Of a DNA stretch of 64,000 nt, positions 1 to 12,100 are shown in pieces. The DNA lies in NCBI GenBank assembly GCA_028386065.3, contig JAKUCV010002736.1:121150-185149 (forward strand), read 5' to 3'. Both the position numbers and the translations under genes were made by a program. The notes under the pieces are model-generated. The model saw only the letters and a list, made by a program, of their open reading frames with translations. It searched no databases and was not told the origin of the DNA. Every line of letters starts with the position of its first letter. Positions within the stretch are counted from its first letter, which is position 1. Origin of the DNA: Turnera subulata. Taxonomy: Eukaryota; Streptophyta; Magnoliopsida; Malpighiales; Passifloraceae.

Positions 1-3000
1 CCATGATCTACCTCCCACTTAACAAGGCAAGATGGAGTCCAGCTAAAAGACATTAAAGAAGCACACACTTGAGTAACACCAAGTGCGGTAAATTTCCAAT
101 TTATTTTGCTTTTAATTTGGTTATTTTTGTTCTTTTTGTGTGTTTCTCTTGTTTTTAATCAATCGGGTGCTGAAATTTGATGGAAAAGGGAATCACAAAG
201 TCAGAGATTCGTCAGGGAAGTCCTTCTAAACCCTTTTTGATGTTAAGTCTTCACCATTTCTTTACGAAAAAGGACTTTTTAGGCTTGCACAGGCTCACAC
301 AGGCTTAGCCTGTGTCGAATTTTCACAACACCCTAACCCCTCATTTGATAATCTCTTGCGCTTAGGGAATCTCTAGAATTAGGGAAGGTTCGAATAGGTA
401 GGGCTAGGACTAGGTTCTCTGCTGAAAAACTTCCTCTTGCTCGCACTAACTCCAAACTGGGACAGCATGAGCAACAAGCTCAGCCTGTTGCAGCCATTCT
501 GCCCAGAGCAATAGAGAATAAGGAAGTTTTGCCTTAAACACGCCATAACACAATTACCCAGTAGGATTATTCCTTCTCCTATCCACGTCTCATTCATGCT
601 AAGGGATACAACACTCTACCAAAAGGGGGCACATAACTGACACTTTAGGCGGCAACGAATCATTACAAGCAGACATAACCTTTCACATTCCCACCCTCTC
701 AACGTCTCTAAACAGACATTAATTACCTATAAAGGACGACCCCTATCCTTTCCTTCTCTACTTCATCTTCCTCCTCCAAAAACCTTGTTGCTACAACCCT
801 AACTCCACAATCATCACTTCATATCGCCATCTTCCCGACTCAGTCATGGACAACAACAACAACGCCAACAACCCAACCAACAATAACACACCCAATCCTC
901 CACCCTCATCTTCTAACCCAGAGATCACCACTACCATCACCTTCCCTTTTCGCATCACCCGCCCCCTCTTCCAAATCGTCCATCGCCCTCTCCACATCAA
1001 CCCACCACCACTGCCACCATTTGCCACCACCCCCACAACACGATTACACCCAGACCTTCCCCCACTACACATCCTCATCAGCGAGTTTGCTCGCCTCTAC
1101 CCACCACCAGCAACCCCATGCCGCCTCAATCTACCCACCCCACCCACTAACAACCCAAACCCCAACCTCACCGCAAAACCTTCCACAACACCACCACCCC
1201 CAATCACCCAATACAAACGTCGCCACCGCCGATAACTCATCAATACCATGGGCGACGACCTCGACCTCAACCACGACCGCTAACCTGAACACGAGACCAC
1301 ACTCACCCCTCCGATGCGCCTAAAAAAGCTCGCAGTCACCGATGACAACGACATCATCGACTTGACTGAAAACCAACCCCCTACAAACTCAACACCTGCC
1401 ACCATCTTTCGACCACCAAAGCGACCACGGACCCGCTCCACTACCAAGGACACCGCCATATCTAGCCGAACACAACCCACCACACAACAAACCAACAACG
1501 AGGAGCGATCCAAGCGAAACCAGGATCGCCCTCGAGAACCACACACACCACCGCCCCACCAATGAACCAGAAATAGAGGAGGAAGAAACTTAAAGCAGTG
1601 ACGACGAGGCGGAGGACATGCCACTCCCTACTCAGCGCTTTATCTTCCAACCTGCAAACGCCAGCCACCGACGCGCCTGGGTATTCGCACAAACCCAGAC
1701 AGTGCTTGTCAGCTGGTGGCTGGATATGGATGCACTCAGAGCCATCAGAGCTAGGGGCATCACTGAAGTGCGCGGGATCACACAGACACAGGGCAGGGCC
1801 ATAACTGACTTCCATAGCCAGTATATGGCCCAGCACGTGCAATTGACAGAAACCCTCAATAATTTGATGAAAATGGCACTTGCCCTGACGCGGTCACCAC
1901 ATGCAGGACCACCACCATCCAACCACAAGAGCCAATACCGCTAACTCCACCTTTCCAGCACCTCTAGTCTAGTTTTAGAATGTCTAACCCCTACCACATA
2001 GGATACAACTTTCAGTTTGGGGTATTTATCTTTGTGTTTAGAACTAGACCTTTTGTATTTCAATTTTGAAAATTGGTTTTATTTTGCTTGTCTTTGTTTT
2101 GGCATTGCACCTTCCTTTTATTTGGTTTCAGCAGTGAGGACACTGTTAGTCTTCAGTTTGGGGTATTTTATTTTAGGGTGCAAATGCCATTTTATGCCTT
2201 CTGTACTTTTCTGATGATTCAATGCAAATTCAAATGCTTATCTATTTTTCATTATGCTTCTCCAGAGTGTGAGCCTGTCCTTATATTTATGCATCTTCCA
2301 CATTTTCTGTTTAATTCTGCTCATACTCTAATCTCAGGACTTGTCTCATTTCCAAAACAAGCAGAACAGACATAATCAAACAATTACATTCCATGAAATC
2401 TGTCAGATAAGAAGGATCTTGCTAAATGGTTGTCTACACGACACGGGCTCAGCCTGCCTACCACAGAACAAACCCTTGTCTCCATCAAGGCGAAATTCAA
2501 GCAAGAGTCCTTCAAGCAAGGAAAGGATCTAGTCCATCTTTTGCATACCAACAGACCACATAAATCCATACTACACTCATCAGTCCATTGCAACCCTATT
2601 TGAGCCAACTAGGATGGCCCTCCACCCTACTCACCTCACCCCAACCACTTGAAGCCGAAACATGGGCTATCATTCCTTCAACAGCATCACCCTGTTGATG
2701 AGTCTGTGAACGAGATTTAATTCTATCAAGCATCTGAGACTCTTTACACTTAAATACATACCCAGAATGTTACCACACTTCTTGTACTGCCCTCTTCCCA
2801 GCTGCAATAAAAAAAAAAAAAAGAGAAAGAGAGAGAGAGAAAAGAACAAAATAAGGCAGCGGGCGAAGAAAGGAAAAACATGGGAAGGAGAAATGAGGAG
2901 AAAAGAAACATTTTGTGAATCAGACTCCATCTCAAACAAGAGGATACATTGAGCCTCTGGGTAGCATGAAAACTCAAGGGATATGGAATCAAATAGTCCC

Positions 3001-3501
3001 CATACAGCCTCAGACTGTTCACAAACTATACTGAAGGTTTCAAGTTCACAGGCCACCAACACTTGCTCAGTCTAACCACCATTCATCGACAACCATCACC
3101 CTAACCTCGGTACAACACAAAAAAGTCCTGGAGATCCTTGCTTGTTGACTGTTGCACATTAGTGGAGATAAGGGATGATGGGTCTGCATATGAGGTAATG
3201 TTTTTCACTTCCCAAAAAAAAAATGATTTTAGCAGGATCCCTTTGACGACAGATGATTGGAGGTTAGTTGAAAGACTATTCCTGTAAATTTTTATGACAG
3301 AAACCACTGACAAGGAATTTGATTGGAGTTGATGCAGTTTTAAAAGAAAACAAGGGGGATTCCTAAATTAAGGCGTCACATGGGAGAAACCCGATGAAAA
3401 TTTGGATGCATTGGAACTGCCCTTACATCTTTCCAAAATCATGCCTTCTTTTCTTTTTCTGATTGCTTGAGGACAAGCAAAGTCTTCAGTTTGGGGTATT
3501 T
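1..3501 (+). mobile_element. Athila-like Ty3/gypsy element A1, 3' internal region (5' part outside window)
   Basis: The first 60 bases contain a stretch (agtccagctaaaagacatta) that matches in layout the sequence just after the integrase stop of the Athila element A2 (60267 onward), so the window opens just past pol of a forward element. A long region follows with a decayed extra ORF (846-1944) and mostly non-coding DNA. It ends at a polypurine-like tract (cagtttggggtatt, 3488-3501) directly before the 3' LTR. The same tract occurs twice more upstream (2011 and 2155). A purine-rich stretch lies near 2809-2850. No gag, RT or integrase is present here. The lineage call is by layout and by resemblance to A2. 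Confidence 0.7.
846..1944 (+). pseudogene. Decayed post-pol ORF of element A1
   Basis: The start at 846 (MDNNNNANNPTNNN) opens a Pro/Asn/Thr-rich reading frame to 1235. Coding-like sequence then moves through other frames (1021-1323, 1314-1565) into a final frame, 1618-1944, which ends QYMAQHVQLTETLNNLMKMA. Just upstream of 1618 the same frame reads an acidic stretch broken by a TAA at 1591. The pattern is a single ORF broken by several frameshifts and at least one stop. Athila-type elements often carry an additional, sometimes env-like, ORF between pol and the 3' LTR; position fits, but I see no signal peptide or transmembrane segment that would support an envelope role. Its end lies 1557 bp before the 3' LTR, nearly the same distance as for the ORF in element A3. 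Confidence 0.5.
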
Positions 3502-5621
3502 TGATGCATGTGAAATATGCATAGTTTAGGGCATAATTTTGGATGCAAATTGTTCTAAATTCATTATCATTATATGCCTCCTATGCAATATTCCACCATA
3601 TTCTTCCAATGTCCATCCCTTGCTGTATGATTAGTTATTTCAGGTGCATTTTGATCAATTCAAGAGGATTTCATTGAAGAATGCGAAGATACAGCATCAG
3701 CCACAGCATGAGCCTGTGGCGGAACCTGTGAGCCTGTCCCTGAGGTTATTGTTCATGGAGAATTCAATTGAAGGCCTCAAACCACCTTCAAATCACAAGA
3801 TTTCCACTGAAACTCATTGCCCTCACTTTGATCCAAGAAATCCTCATGACACCTCTTCATTGGCAGAAGAAGCAGAAATCGATTGAAGGGAAAGTTGAGG
3901 AAGAACTGCAACAGGCCCAAGCACAGCATCAGCCTGTGCATCTTGCAAAACCCAGAAATTGCAGGAGGTATATAAAATTTCACCACATGCACCACCTGCT
4001 CCACTAACATAAACAAACATTCTCCTGACGTTCCCAGAGCACTTTCCAAGGAAAAAGGAATAGGCACATGCCACTCAGAGGGAATCCACCTTAAAGAACA
4101 ATTATCCTCTGCAAAGGACACCTTTGGAACTTACAACCAACCAATCAACTTGCTGCCCATCACGCCTATCCTGACGCACACGCTGGAAGACTGACGGGCC
4201 AACTTGCCCAAACACCCATACTTTCCAGCAAGTTGGGAGGAAACAGGCTGAGGAGCTGCACCTATAAAAAGACGAAGCGAGAAGACACCAAAGAATTCCA
4301 TCGACAAAGACACTCCTAACATTGGCAGAATTCCTGGAATAGAGGTGGGACCCAGAAACACCAACGGTCCCAGGGAAACACGATTCTGTAGCCTTTCTAG
4401 GCAGTAATCGTGTTGTCCCTAACCTCCAGATTGTTCAAAACACTATGCTATTCCATACTTCTATCTGTTTTGTAATTTCGATTATGAACTAAACAACCCC
4501 TTCTTAGGTTGAAGGGGTGAACATGTCTTTGATTTTAATGCAATAGATTGCTCGCATTATGTTCTTAACCAGTCTTTCTTGTTTTGGTTGTTGCAAACTT
4601 GCACCATGTCTGAGTCTTGATCAAACCCATGCATGATTACAGGTGGCTAGGTGAAGGACCGAAAGGAGAAACCTTAGCCACTAGAACAACATCAACCAAC
4701 CCTTAGTTTTTAGCTCCTTAAAGAAGTTAGAACTAATTGAGGAACTAGCCTCAACACCAATCTTAGACCCCTGTGTTTGACCAATGCGAGAGCATTAGGA
4801 GTGTGAGAACCATGAGAGGCACCTGTGAGCGAAAGCAAATGGGTGCAGTATAGGTTGAGAGCGCCTGCAAGAACTGATTCTATTAATTGACTCTTTTGCT
4901 GTCAACAACCTCAGCCTATACACAGCACAGCCTCAGCCTGTGCCTAGTACAGCCTCAGTCTGTGACAACATAGTCAAGAAGATAACGCAATCCCTAAATT
5001 GATTCTTGATTGACTACTGGGTAGAATCCTCTTAGTTTAGTTACAGTCTGGTGAAGGACCGAAAGGAGATGCCAGGAGTGCTAGACCTACAATAGTCAGC
5101 CTTCGCTCCTTAGCCATTCGAAAGAAGATAGGGAGAGACTGTTGGCATTAGCACCAACATTGAACTTCACCCTTAAGTAGACGACTACTCTAGTGACAGA
5201 GGGTAGATGGAAGCTTAGGGAACTATTGATAAGATCGAAAGTCGTTGATAGTACCTTAGGTTGGGAGCCCCTTCATGACATCTCATTAGTCACAGCCTCA
5301 CTCACAGGCCAAGCCTCACCCACAGGCTCGGCCTGTGACTGAGGCTGTCGAGCAATTTATATGTATAAAACAGGATATGTGAACCCCGGATGCCTAAAAA
5401 TCCACCAAAACTGAAACCTTCCTCATTTAATCAGCTATTACATTTATCTTTCCTGCTTAGTTTAGATTTTAATCATCATTCACCCAAATCCATCCCTATT
5501 TAATTTTTTTCAGGCCTAGTTTGTCTTAAATTGAAAGGAAACAAACTCAACCTGTCCCTGTGGATATGACCTTGATAAAGTACTCCAACAACCCTGTGCA
5601 CTTGCAGGAACCTACGTTGCA
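3502..5621 (+). repeat. 3' LTR of Athila-like element A1
   Basis: It begins TGATGCATGTG directly after a polypurine-like tract and ends near ...cacttgcaggaacctacgttgCA. The start resembles the A2 LTR (tgatgagcatg, 53270) and the A3 LTR (tgatgtgtgcata on the minus strand). The tail resembles the A2 LTR tail (tgtgcacttgcag). The exact 3' end is uncertain by about 20 bp because the partner LTR lies outside the window. Many copies of a short palindrome-like CAGCCTGTG word are scattered through it. Confidence 0.65.
4263..4270 (+). promoter_or_regulatory. TATA box of A1 LTR
   Basis: TATAAAAA about 760 bp into the LTR, at the usual place for the U3/R border. No other promoter signal could be confirmed. 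Confidence 0.45.
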
Positions 5622-6207
5622 GACAGACGACATCATTTCTTTTTGCTTCAGGTTTGTCGTCATTTTGAATCAATGTCAGTTTGTCAATATCAAAACCTGT
5701 ATGAGACAAGGAGGCATTAGCAAAACACTGTTTTCTAACAATACTGATCCTAATTATGTTCCACATGTAAAGAAAGACTGCGCCCAATATAAACTGTAAA
5801 AAAAATGTAAAGCTTAGTAATATAAAAGTAATACATTATTTCTAATGTAGATATTGTTAAGTTTAAATTTCTAGAGAAAATAAAATTTTTAGATGCCTTT
5901 GATATACATTATAGAATAAGAATAAAATTAGTGAGAGATATTCTCATCTTTTTAAGGTTAATGATCTTGATTAACAAAAATCATTAAACACTTTCTTCAA
6001 CTCCAAACTTGGAGTGATGGTATAAATCTTGAAGTCCCATTTCCTCTATGCTTCATACAATACAAATTGATATCATATTTTTATTGGTTAACATAACATA
6101 ATTGAAAATCAAGGTAACTGAATGAAAAATGCATTCAACAAATGTGCTTCTGTTTGTGTCTCCGTAATGTGGTAGTCTATCATTATCTTATAATACACAT
6201 TCTATTA

Positions 6208-6470
6208 CTCCCTCTGTCCCTTTTTAATTGATGTTTTAAGAATTCATAATTGTCCCAAAAATATTGTGGCTTTGGAATCTTTTAGGAGCATTAAATGACT
6301 TTTTCCCCATTTTGTCTTTAACTTTATAAGTAATTCTTTAATGACTTCTTTTTTTTTCCTTTAAATAGAGGGCAATTTAGTCTTAACATTTTTAAATTTA
6401 TACCTATTAAATGGATTCCTTGATGGGAGTGTTGATTCCTTAAACGTCAATAAAAAAGGGACAGAGGGAG
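6208..6470. mobile_element. Stowaway-like MITE (Tc1/mariner type)
   Basis: 263 bp with terminal inverted repeats: left end CTCCCTCTGTCCCTTTTTA, right end reading the same on the minus strand with small differences. It is flanked by TA at 6206-6207 and 6471-6472, the Tc1/mariner target duplication. The duplicated copy at about 19392 has the unoccupied site (ctattagtagata), which fixes the ends. No transposase; non-autonomous. Confidence 0.9.
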
Positions 6471-6575
6471 TAGTAGATAAAAAAGGACGTTTCTAGACAG
6501 ATTGCACCATAACGTGTGGCATTCAGCAGATGTGTTTGCTTCTGTTGAGTTTCCATAACATGGCAATCTCAATCA

Positions 6576-7005
6576 TAGTTATCAATCCCAGCCTGACCGG
6601 TTCAACTGGTTGAACCGTGACCCGCAATATGTGCTGGGTTTTTAAATGTGTTGAACTAGATCTACAACTGAACAGTGTAAAACTCACTGACTCTGTAGGT
6701 TTTGTGGCGACCCGATTGAAACAATGACCCTGTCGGGTCAGTTCTAAATCACAGAACACAAAAAAAATTATTCTTTTTGTTTTTACATAAAATTATATTA
6801 TTTAAAGAAAATGAGATTTTATATTTATCTTTTATTATCAAAATATAAGTACATATTAATATATATATATTAAAATAATTAATTATTTAATAATTATTAT
6901 TCAGGATTAATTACATTGAACCCTGGTTCGAACCCGGTTGGACCACTGAACCGCAGTCTGCGACCTTTTCAGGGTCTGTGTTTGGGCTGGGTCTGATAAC
7001 TATAG
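6576..7005. mobile_element. MITE with TAGTTATCAA-type inverted ends, copy 1
   Basis: The left end (tagttatcaatcccagcc) is mirrored by the right end (ggctgggtctgataactatag) as a terminal inverted repeat. The inner sequence is AT-rich with GC-rich arms. The left flank carries TCTCAATCA; on the right this flank is missing, unlike copy 2, so the right flank was probably deleted after the duplication. See 19494-19914 for the intact target duplication. Confidence 0.75.
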
Positions 7006-7125
7006 TAAGATAAAAAAAAAATTAGACAACCAAAACAAATAATAATTAAACAAAGTAAGGATAATTTTGTCAATTCAAAAACAATTTAGGATTCCAGCCC
7101 TTCTCTGTTTTGGTATATTGTATAA

Positions 7126-7165
7126 CTAGGTAGTTACTCCGCGCGTTGCTGCGGGATTTAGGCTT
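7126..7165 (-). mobile_element. Possible Helitron 3' terminus, minus strand
   Basis: Homology between the two duplicated segments breaks exactly at CTAG (7126-7129). On the minus strand this is preceded by a GC-rich hairpin-like stretch (7139-7154, arms CCGC/GCGG) about 9 nt away. A hairpin followed by CTRR is the 3' signature of Helitrons, which insert between A and T; here the base outside the end is T on the minus strand. The other end was not found, probably because E2 inserted next to it. Confidence 0.35.
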
Positions 7166-7254
7166 AAGGTATGAGTTGATGTAAGAAGGAAAAAAAAGAT
7201 AATTCTAATACTTCAACATAATAATTACATATATTTTTATATCCTTTGGTATAC

Positions 7255-9095
7255 TGTGAACACCCAAATTTGACCCACGAATTTGCCACAAAAATTAGAT
7301 TCTAAACATGTTCGAACTTAGGGTTAATGAGATGATTTGATCCTAGGAGTAAGGCACGTCAGGAATTTATTTTAGTAGAAATAATACATTTTGGCAATTT
7401 GAGCCTTTGTATATTGGAATACTAGGATTAATGAGATGATTTAATCTTAGGGTAAAATATATAATAAGGTTTATTTACACTGAAATGTGTTTATTTCATT
7501 ATTTGGGCCTTTTATCTATCTTTAATCCAATTTTAATGAGCTGATTTATCCTTGAGTTGAGGAAGGGTTTAAGGGTCCAAATTAATGAATTCTCTAGAGT
7601 TTAATTAGGCCACAAACATTTTACTTGCAGACTAATTTTGGTTTTAATTTTCGTGGAAAATCAGAGTCAAATCACCCTTTAATTGGTAAATGTGTTTTTG
7701 GTACGATTTTGTTTAAAATGGGTGTTAATGTCTAATCAATCAGTTATGGAATGATTTTGAGGTGTAGTAATCAAGTAATTGAGTGATTCTGGGTTGATTA
7801 CGCAGTACGATCAAATCAGGGCTGAATTAGGGGGATTGGGGGTTCGAAAAGGGAAAGAACGGGTGACACGCGGACTGTCAGGCGGTTATCTCGCGACGAC
7901 TGTCAGGTGCCGGCGGACATCCACGCATCACCGCCGGCACTGGCGGTCATGCAGTGGATGACCGCCGGCAGCGGCGGTTATAGTCTCCCAATTTCGCCCA
8001 AATCTCCGATTTTGTTTCTAATTTCGATCCTATGCGGTTTTGGACCAGATTTTCGGGCATAATCTTCACCATTAAGCAGGTCCACGTCCCTAGGCTTCCC
8101 AGAACACTATAAATAGGACCCCTCACACACATTTCAAAGGATCAATCACTCATTACACACACACCCCCATACGCTTTGTTTGCTTGGAGAAACTCTATTT
8201 CTCCAAGCCTAGAAACATTCCTATAGGCAGAAACTCTGGAGTAATTTCTTGGGAAAGCATCAAGGAAGAAGCCAACAAGAAGGGATCAAGAGGAGATCAA
8301 GAGGAGGAGGCAATCAAAAGCATTTTAGGAGTCAAGAAGGTGGGCAATCCGAGTAGAAAGACCTCATGCAAGCAGTCTCAGAGAAATAATACATGTCTGG
8401 AATTCTAGAAGTTGGATTGCCATGATCTTGGAGTCTTTGGAAAGATAAGAGGGAAAGCTAAAACTTTGCTGTTGAGACCAAAAGCTGAATCAGCCATTTG
8501 CATTGTCCAAAATCCAGTAGAAGATGACCTATAGTTTCTGTCCAACAACCGAGCTAAGTGTTCTAACCCTTTTTATTGCGCACTTTATTGATTGTTGCTT
8601 GCTGGTTATTTGATGATGCTTTTGTTGATTATGTGATTGCTGTGATGCCATGTCAAGAACTACGTGGGCTTTGAACCCGGTCGCCGGGGTACGTAGTTTG
8701 TCTCTAGTGGTGGAGACTCAAGCCCAAATGTTTTTATTTTCCCTTTTTGTTTCGTTTCTTCTTCTCCTGTCCCTCCAATTCAATTTCGTGATTTTTATGT
8801 GATTCATTTCCACACTTGCACACCTGCACAAGACACACATAATTTCTTCAATCACACAAGGTTCCGACCCAACACGGATGGGTGCCTAACACCTTCCCAT
8901 CCGTGACGAATAATCGATCCCATGTCTTTGGTTCGCCATGACCATGTAGCCTAGAGGAGTCATGTAAATGTTTTTCCCAAATTTTGCCCTTAATAAAATT
9001 TGGGTGGCGACTCCATTGACATGGGATTGACCCGAAGAAGAAGGTGTAAGGAAATAAGTGAATAGGCCCAAGTGATTTTGGGTCGGGTATTCACA
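7255..9095 (+). repeat. 5' LTR of E2
   Basis: 1841 bp, TG...CA. It matches 15867-17716 along its length, with scattered substitutions and small indels (for example a 12-bp insertion in the 3' copy near 16410). A GC-rich inverted-repeat block (7890-7980, repeated GCCGGCGG/CCGCCGGC words) precedes the TATA box. Confidence 0.92.
8108..8115 (+). promoter_or_regulatory. TATA box of E2 5' LTR
   Basis: TATAAATA, followed about 30 bp later by a CA-rich likely start region. The 3' LTR has CATAAATA at 16732-16739, so that copy of the box is damaged. Confidence 0.6.
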
Positions 9096-9097
9096 GT

Positions 9098-9115
9098 TGG
9101 CGACTCCGCTGGGGA
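9098..9115 (+). other. Primer binding site of E2
   Basis: TGGCGACTCCGCTGGGGA starts two bases after the LTR. The terminal TGG is what a CCA-ended tRNA would pair with. Similar sites are described as tRNA-Arg-like in some plant Ty3/gypsy elements, but the tRNA cannot be assigned by eye. Confidence 0.7.
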
Positions 9116-12100
9116 AGTAGTGGGTTCAAGAGACTTTGCGCAATTGTAGAATCTTGTGTGCCTTTTACTTGTCATCATAAGTGCCCTCCATTCATGATGA
9201 TTGATGTGAAGCCTTTACCGTAAGAGGGCGAGGGAATCCAAGTCCACCATAATGCCTTCTTTAAGCGATGGCGGCTTGAGTGAACCCGTTTCTCGATGCT
9301 TAGCAATGATGGGGATTAATGGGCCTTAGACCTCACGCGATATCCATTGTCACATGTGAGTAGGTCAACCCATTCCCTAGAGGCAATCTTTTGGCCCCCA
9401 ACGAGCTGCATACCCTGAGCATCTCATGCATTACGAATCAATAAGTGGTATGTGCATTTTTGTATGAATATTATTGTGGAATCTTGTATGTGTAATTAGA
9501 GTATTTTTATTTTGATAAATCAGAAAAACCAATAAAAAATGTATAGGAAAGTGTATTGTAAATAAAGTGTTTTTGTTTTGGGACCGCCGTGCAAACTCTG
9601 CGTAGGGTGCTACATGTGTGAACTGATGAGTTTAGGAAAGGAACCTTAGGGAAGTAAGTACACATGGTTGATTTTTGGTGTTATTCCTCAGTTGGTACGC
9701 ACGTTCAGCCGGTCTACCTTGTCTTAGGGAATTCACATTTGCATACGCTGGGCATTGCATCACATGTTTTTTCAAAAAATAAAACACAAATTCGAGCTAG
9801 GGTATTTCACTTTTTCAAATCCTCATTTTTTAAGCTTGAGTCTTGAAAGAAGGAAAAAGGAAGAGATGTTTTAAAAGAATAATGAAACATGATTTGTGAG
9901 TGTATTCCATCACGCTTTCCCACTGTTTTTAAATGTCATGAGAGAAAATAAAGGTTGAGTCTAGGATTCCTGATAACCATGAACCCTATTATTAGAATTG
10001 AACCCTCAGGATACTAAGTGTGGGTAGTGCCTTAGTTGGAAGGAGATGATGAAGAAAATAGGGATGAGGGACATATCATAAGGTGATGAATCTCAACAGA
10101 TGGAGAGATGGGGAAGACATGGAAGTCATGGAGGTATCCTAAGGTAAAAGGTGGGAAGAATGCAGAGGCAGTGACGAAGCATCGACTTAAGACATTGAGG
10201 TGACTTTGGGGCCTTCTCGCGATAGGGGATGTAAGCCCCAATATTTATGGCAGAAAGGGGATGACAGGATGATTTGGTTGGGCTTTCTCATAAAAGGAGA
10301 TGCAAGTCTGGATACTCTCCCGAGGAGGATGGCATAAGCCCTGATTTTTATTTGTGAATCAAGTTGATGAGCCAAGATGAAAAGCTGAGGGAAGAACCAC
10401 ACATGGGAAAGCAAGCTGACAAGCTGAGCCAAAGAACTGGGATGCAAAATGGAGCCAAGCCGATGGGAGTTGGGTATGCAATCTAAGACAAATCAAGGGG
10501 GGCCATCTCATGGGAAGAAATGCAATCCCAGTTTTTAGGGGAGAAACTAGGAAGAAGAGCACATGAAATGACTTGAGGTATGGTGAGGGGACAAAGAATG
10601 AGGGGAGCTGATGTTTGGGCTTTCTCGTGAGAAGAGATGTAAGCCCCAGTAATTCTAGTAGAAGAGGTGAGATGAGGTGACCCGATTGGGCCTTCTTCAA
10701 AGATACAGATGTAAGCCCCAGTTTTTTACTTATGAATCAAGCTGATGATCCAAGATAAGTCGAGATGAGGAATCAAACTGGAGAGCCAAGTTGAGGAGCC
10801 CAGAAAAGAAGTTGAGGGAGAAGAACTATACGATGAAAAGCCAAGTTGATAAGTCGAGCCGAGGGACTAAACTGACAAGTCGGGTTGATGAGCAAAGCTG
10901 GGGTATCGAGTGAAGACATGGACATTGAGCCTTCTCGTGAGGTGACCTGATTGGACCCTACTCAAAGACGAAGATGTAAGCCTCGACTTTACCTGTGAAC
11001 CAAGTTGACAAGCCGAGACGAGAAGCTAAGAGAAGAGCCATATGATGAGGGACCAAACTGTCAAGTCGAGTCAATAACCTGAATTGAGGGACCAAGTGGG
11101 GTAGCCGAGTCGAGTTGTCAAGTCGTCAAGTCGCAATGCCAAGTTGGGAAGCCATGGAACCAGGATATAAAGCCGAGCCGAGCTAATAAGGTTTGAGTAT
11201 ACGAGCTAGGACAGGCTAAGGGGTCATTTGATGGTTATCCAGTCTTGGAGAGGAACAGGCATGAGTTATAATTTTCAGAAGGGAGAAGCGATGATGGGCA
11301 AAGGAACGACCTGGGGATATGATGATGAAAGGGGTGATGGGGGCAATGATAAGGCGGCACTAATGTGGGGGCAATGAGATGAGGCAATAAGAGTGTTGCA
11401 TTCCAAGGGACCACTCAGTAGTATTGGGGGTAGAAGAGAACTACAAGTGCGGGGGAAAGTTGAGTGGAGACCACGGGCCAAATTGTTAAACATGGTTAGG
11501 ATGATGACCAAGAATAGAGAGAGCCAGCATAGTTTCTCTTTAGAGTCTAGAGGTTGAGTCGAGTCAAAAGAGGACAAGGGTTAAATTCTATGTCCAACAA
11601 TCAACAGAGTCATCATTTGTACTTTAATTTTCCACAAAAGGAATAAGATTCTAATTTCCTTATCTTCTGTGTATATGGGGCAAGCTGTGCATAATTTCAT
11701 AACATTCAATTGGATCAATCTAGGGGACCATAAAAATGAACTACGAAGACCTGATTCTGTAGATGTAATCCGACCTTACCTAGTACATATTCTACCAACA
11801 CCAGCTAATTCCTAAGTACTCACTCGCACTACCCTTCAAACACTTACCCGGTTTGACCTTTGAACACCTATCCAACCTGACATCTATGTTAACCCCATCG
11901 TGCCTACCATGAACACTTGTCAAGAAATGGAGCTCTCGAAGATAAATCAGGCTTCAAAATAAATTCCATCTAAATACACCTGATCAAAGAAGATGTCACC
12001 CTTTTCGAAAAAAAATAAAAAGAAAAGAAGAAGAAAACACAAAAAAGGGAGAAAAACGGGGACAGCGATGAGACCTTTAGTGCTCGAAAATTGAAACCAA

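Larger units (their letters stand above)
5745..7125. repeat. Duplicated non-coding segment, copy 1
   Basis: From about taattatgttccacatg onward this stretch matches 18890-20083 through many point differences. The two copies share flanking text such as aatgcattcaaca and the MITE at 6576-7005. Copy 1 additionally contains a Stowaway-like insertion (6208-6470). Homology stops sharply at 7125. No coding sequence is supported. Positions 5622-5744, between the A1 LTR and this repeat, show nothing recognisable. Confidence 0.85.

Noticed and set aside
846..1944. Envelope gene in A1
   Set aside because: Position would fit, but no signal peptide, transmembrane helix or intact frame is visible.
2809..2850. 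Poly(A) tail of a retrogene or SINE
   Set aside because: The A-rich run passes into GA repeats inside A1 and has no flanking target duplication or upstream gene-like sequence.
5560..5799. 79-codon open frame across the A1 LTR end
   Set aside because: It spans the LTR boundary and unrelated flank; chance frame.
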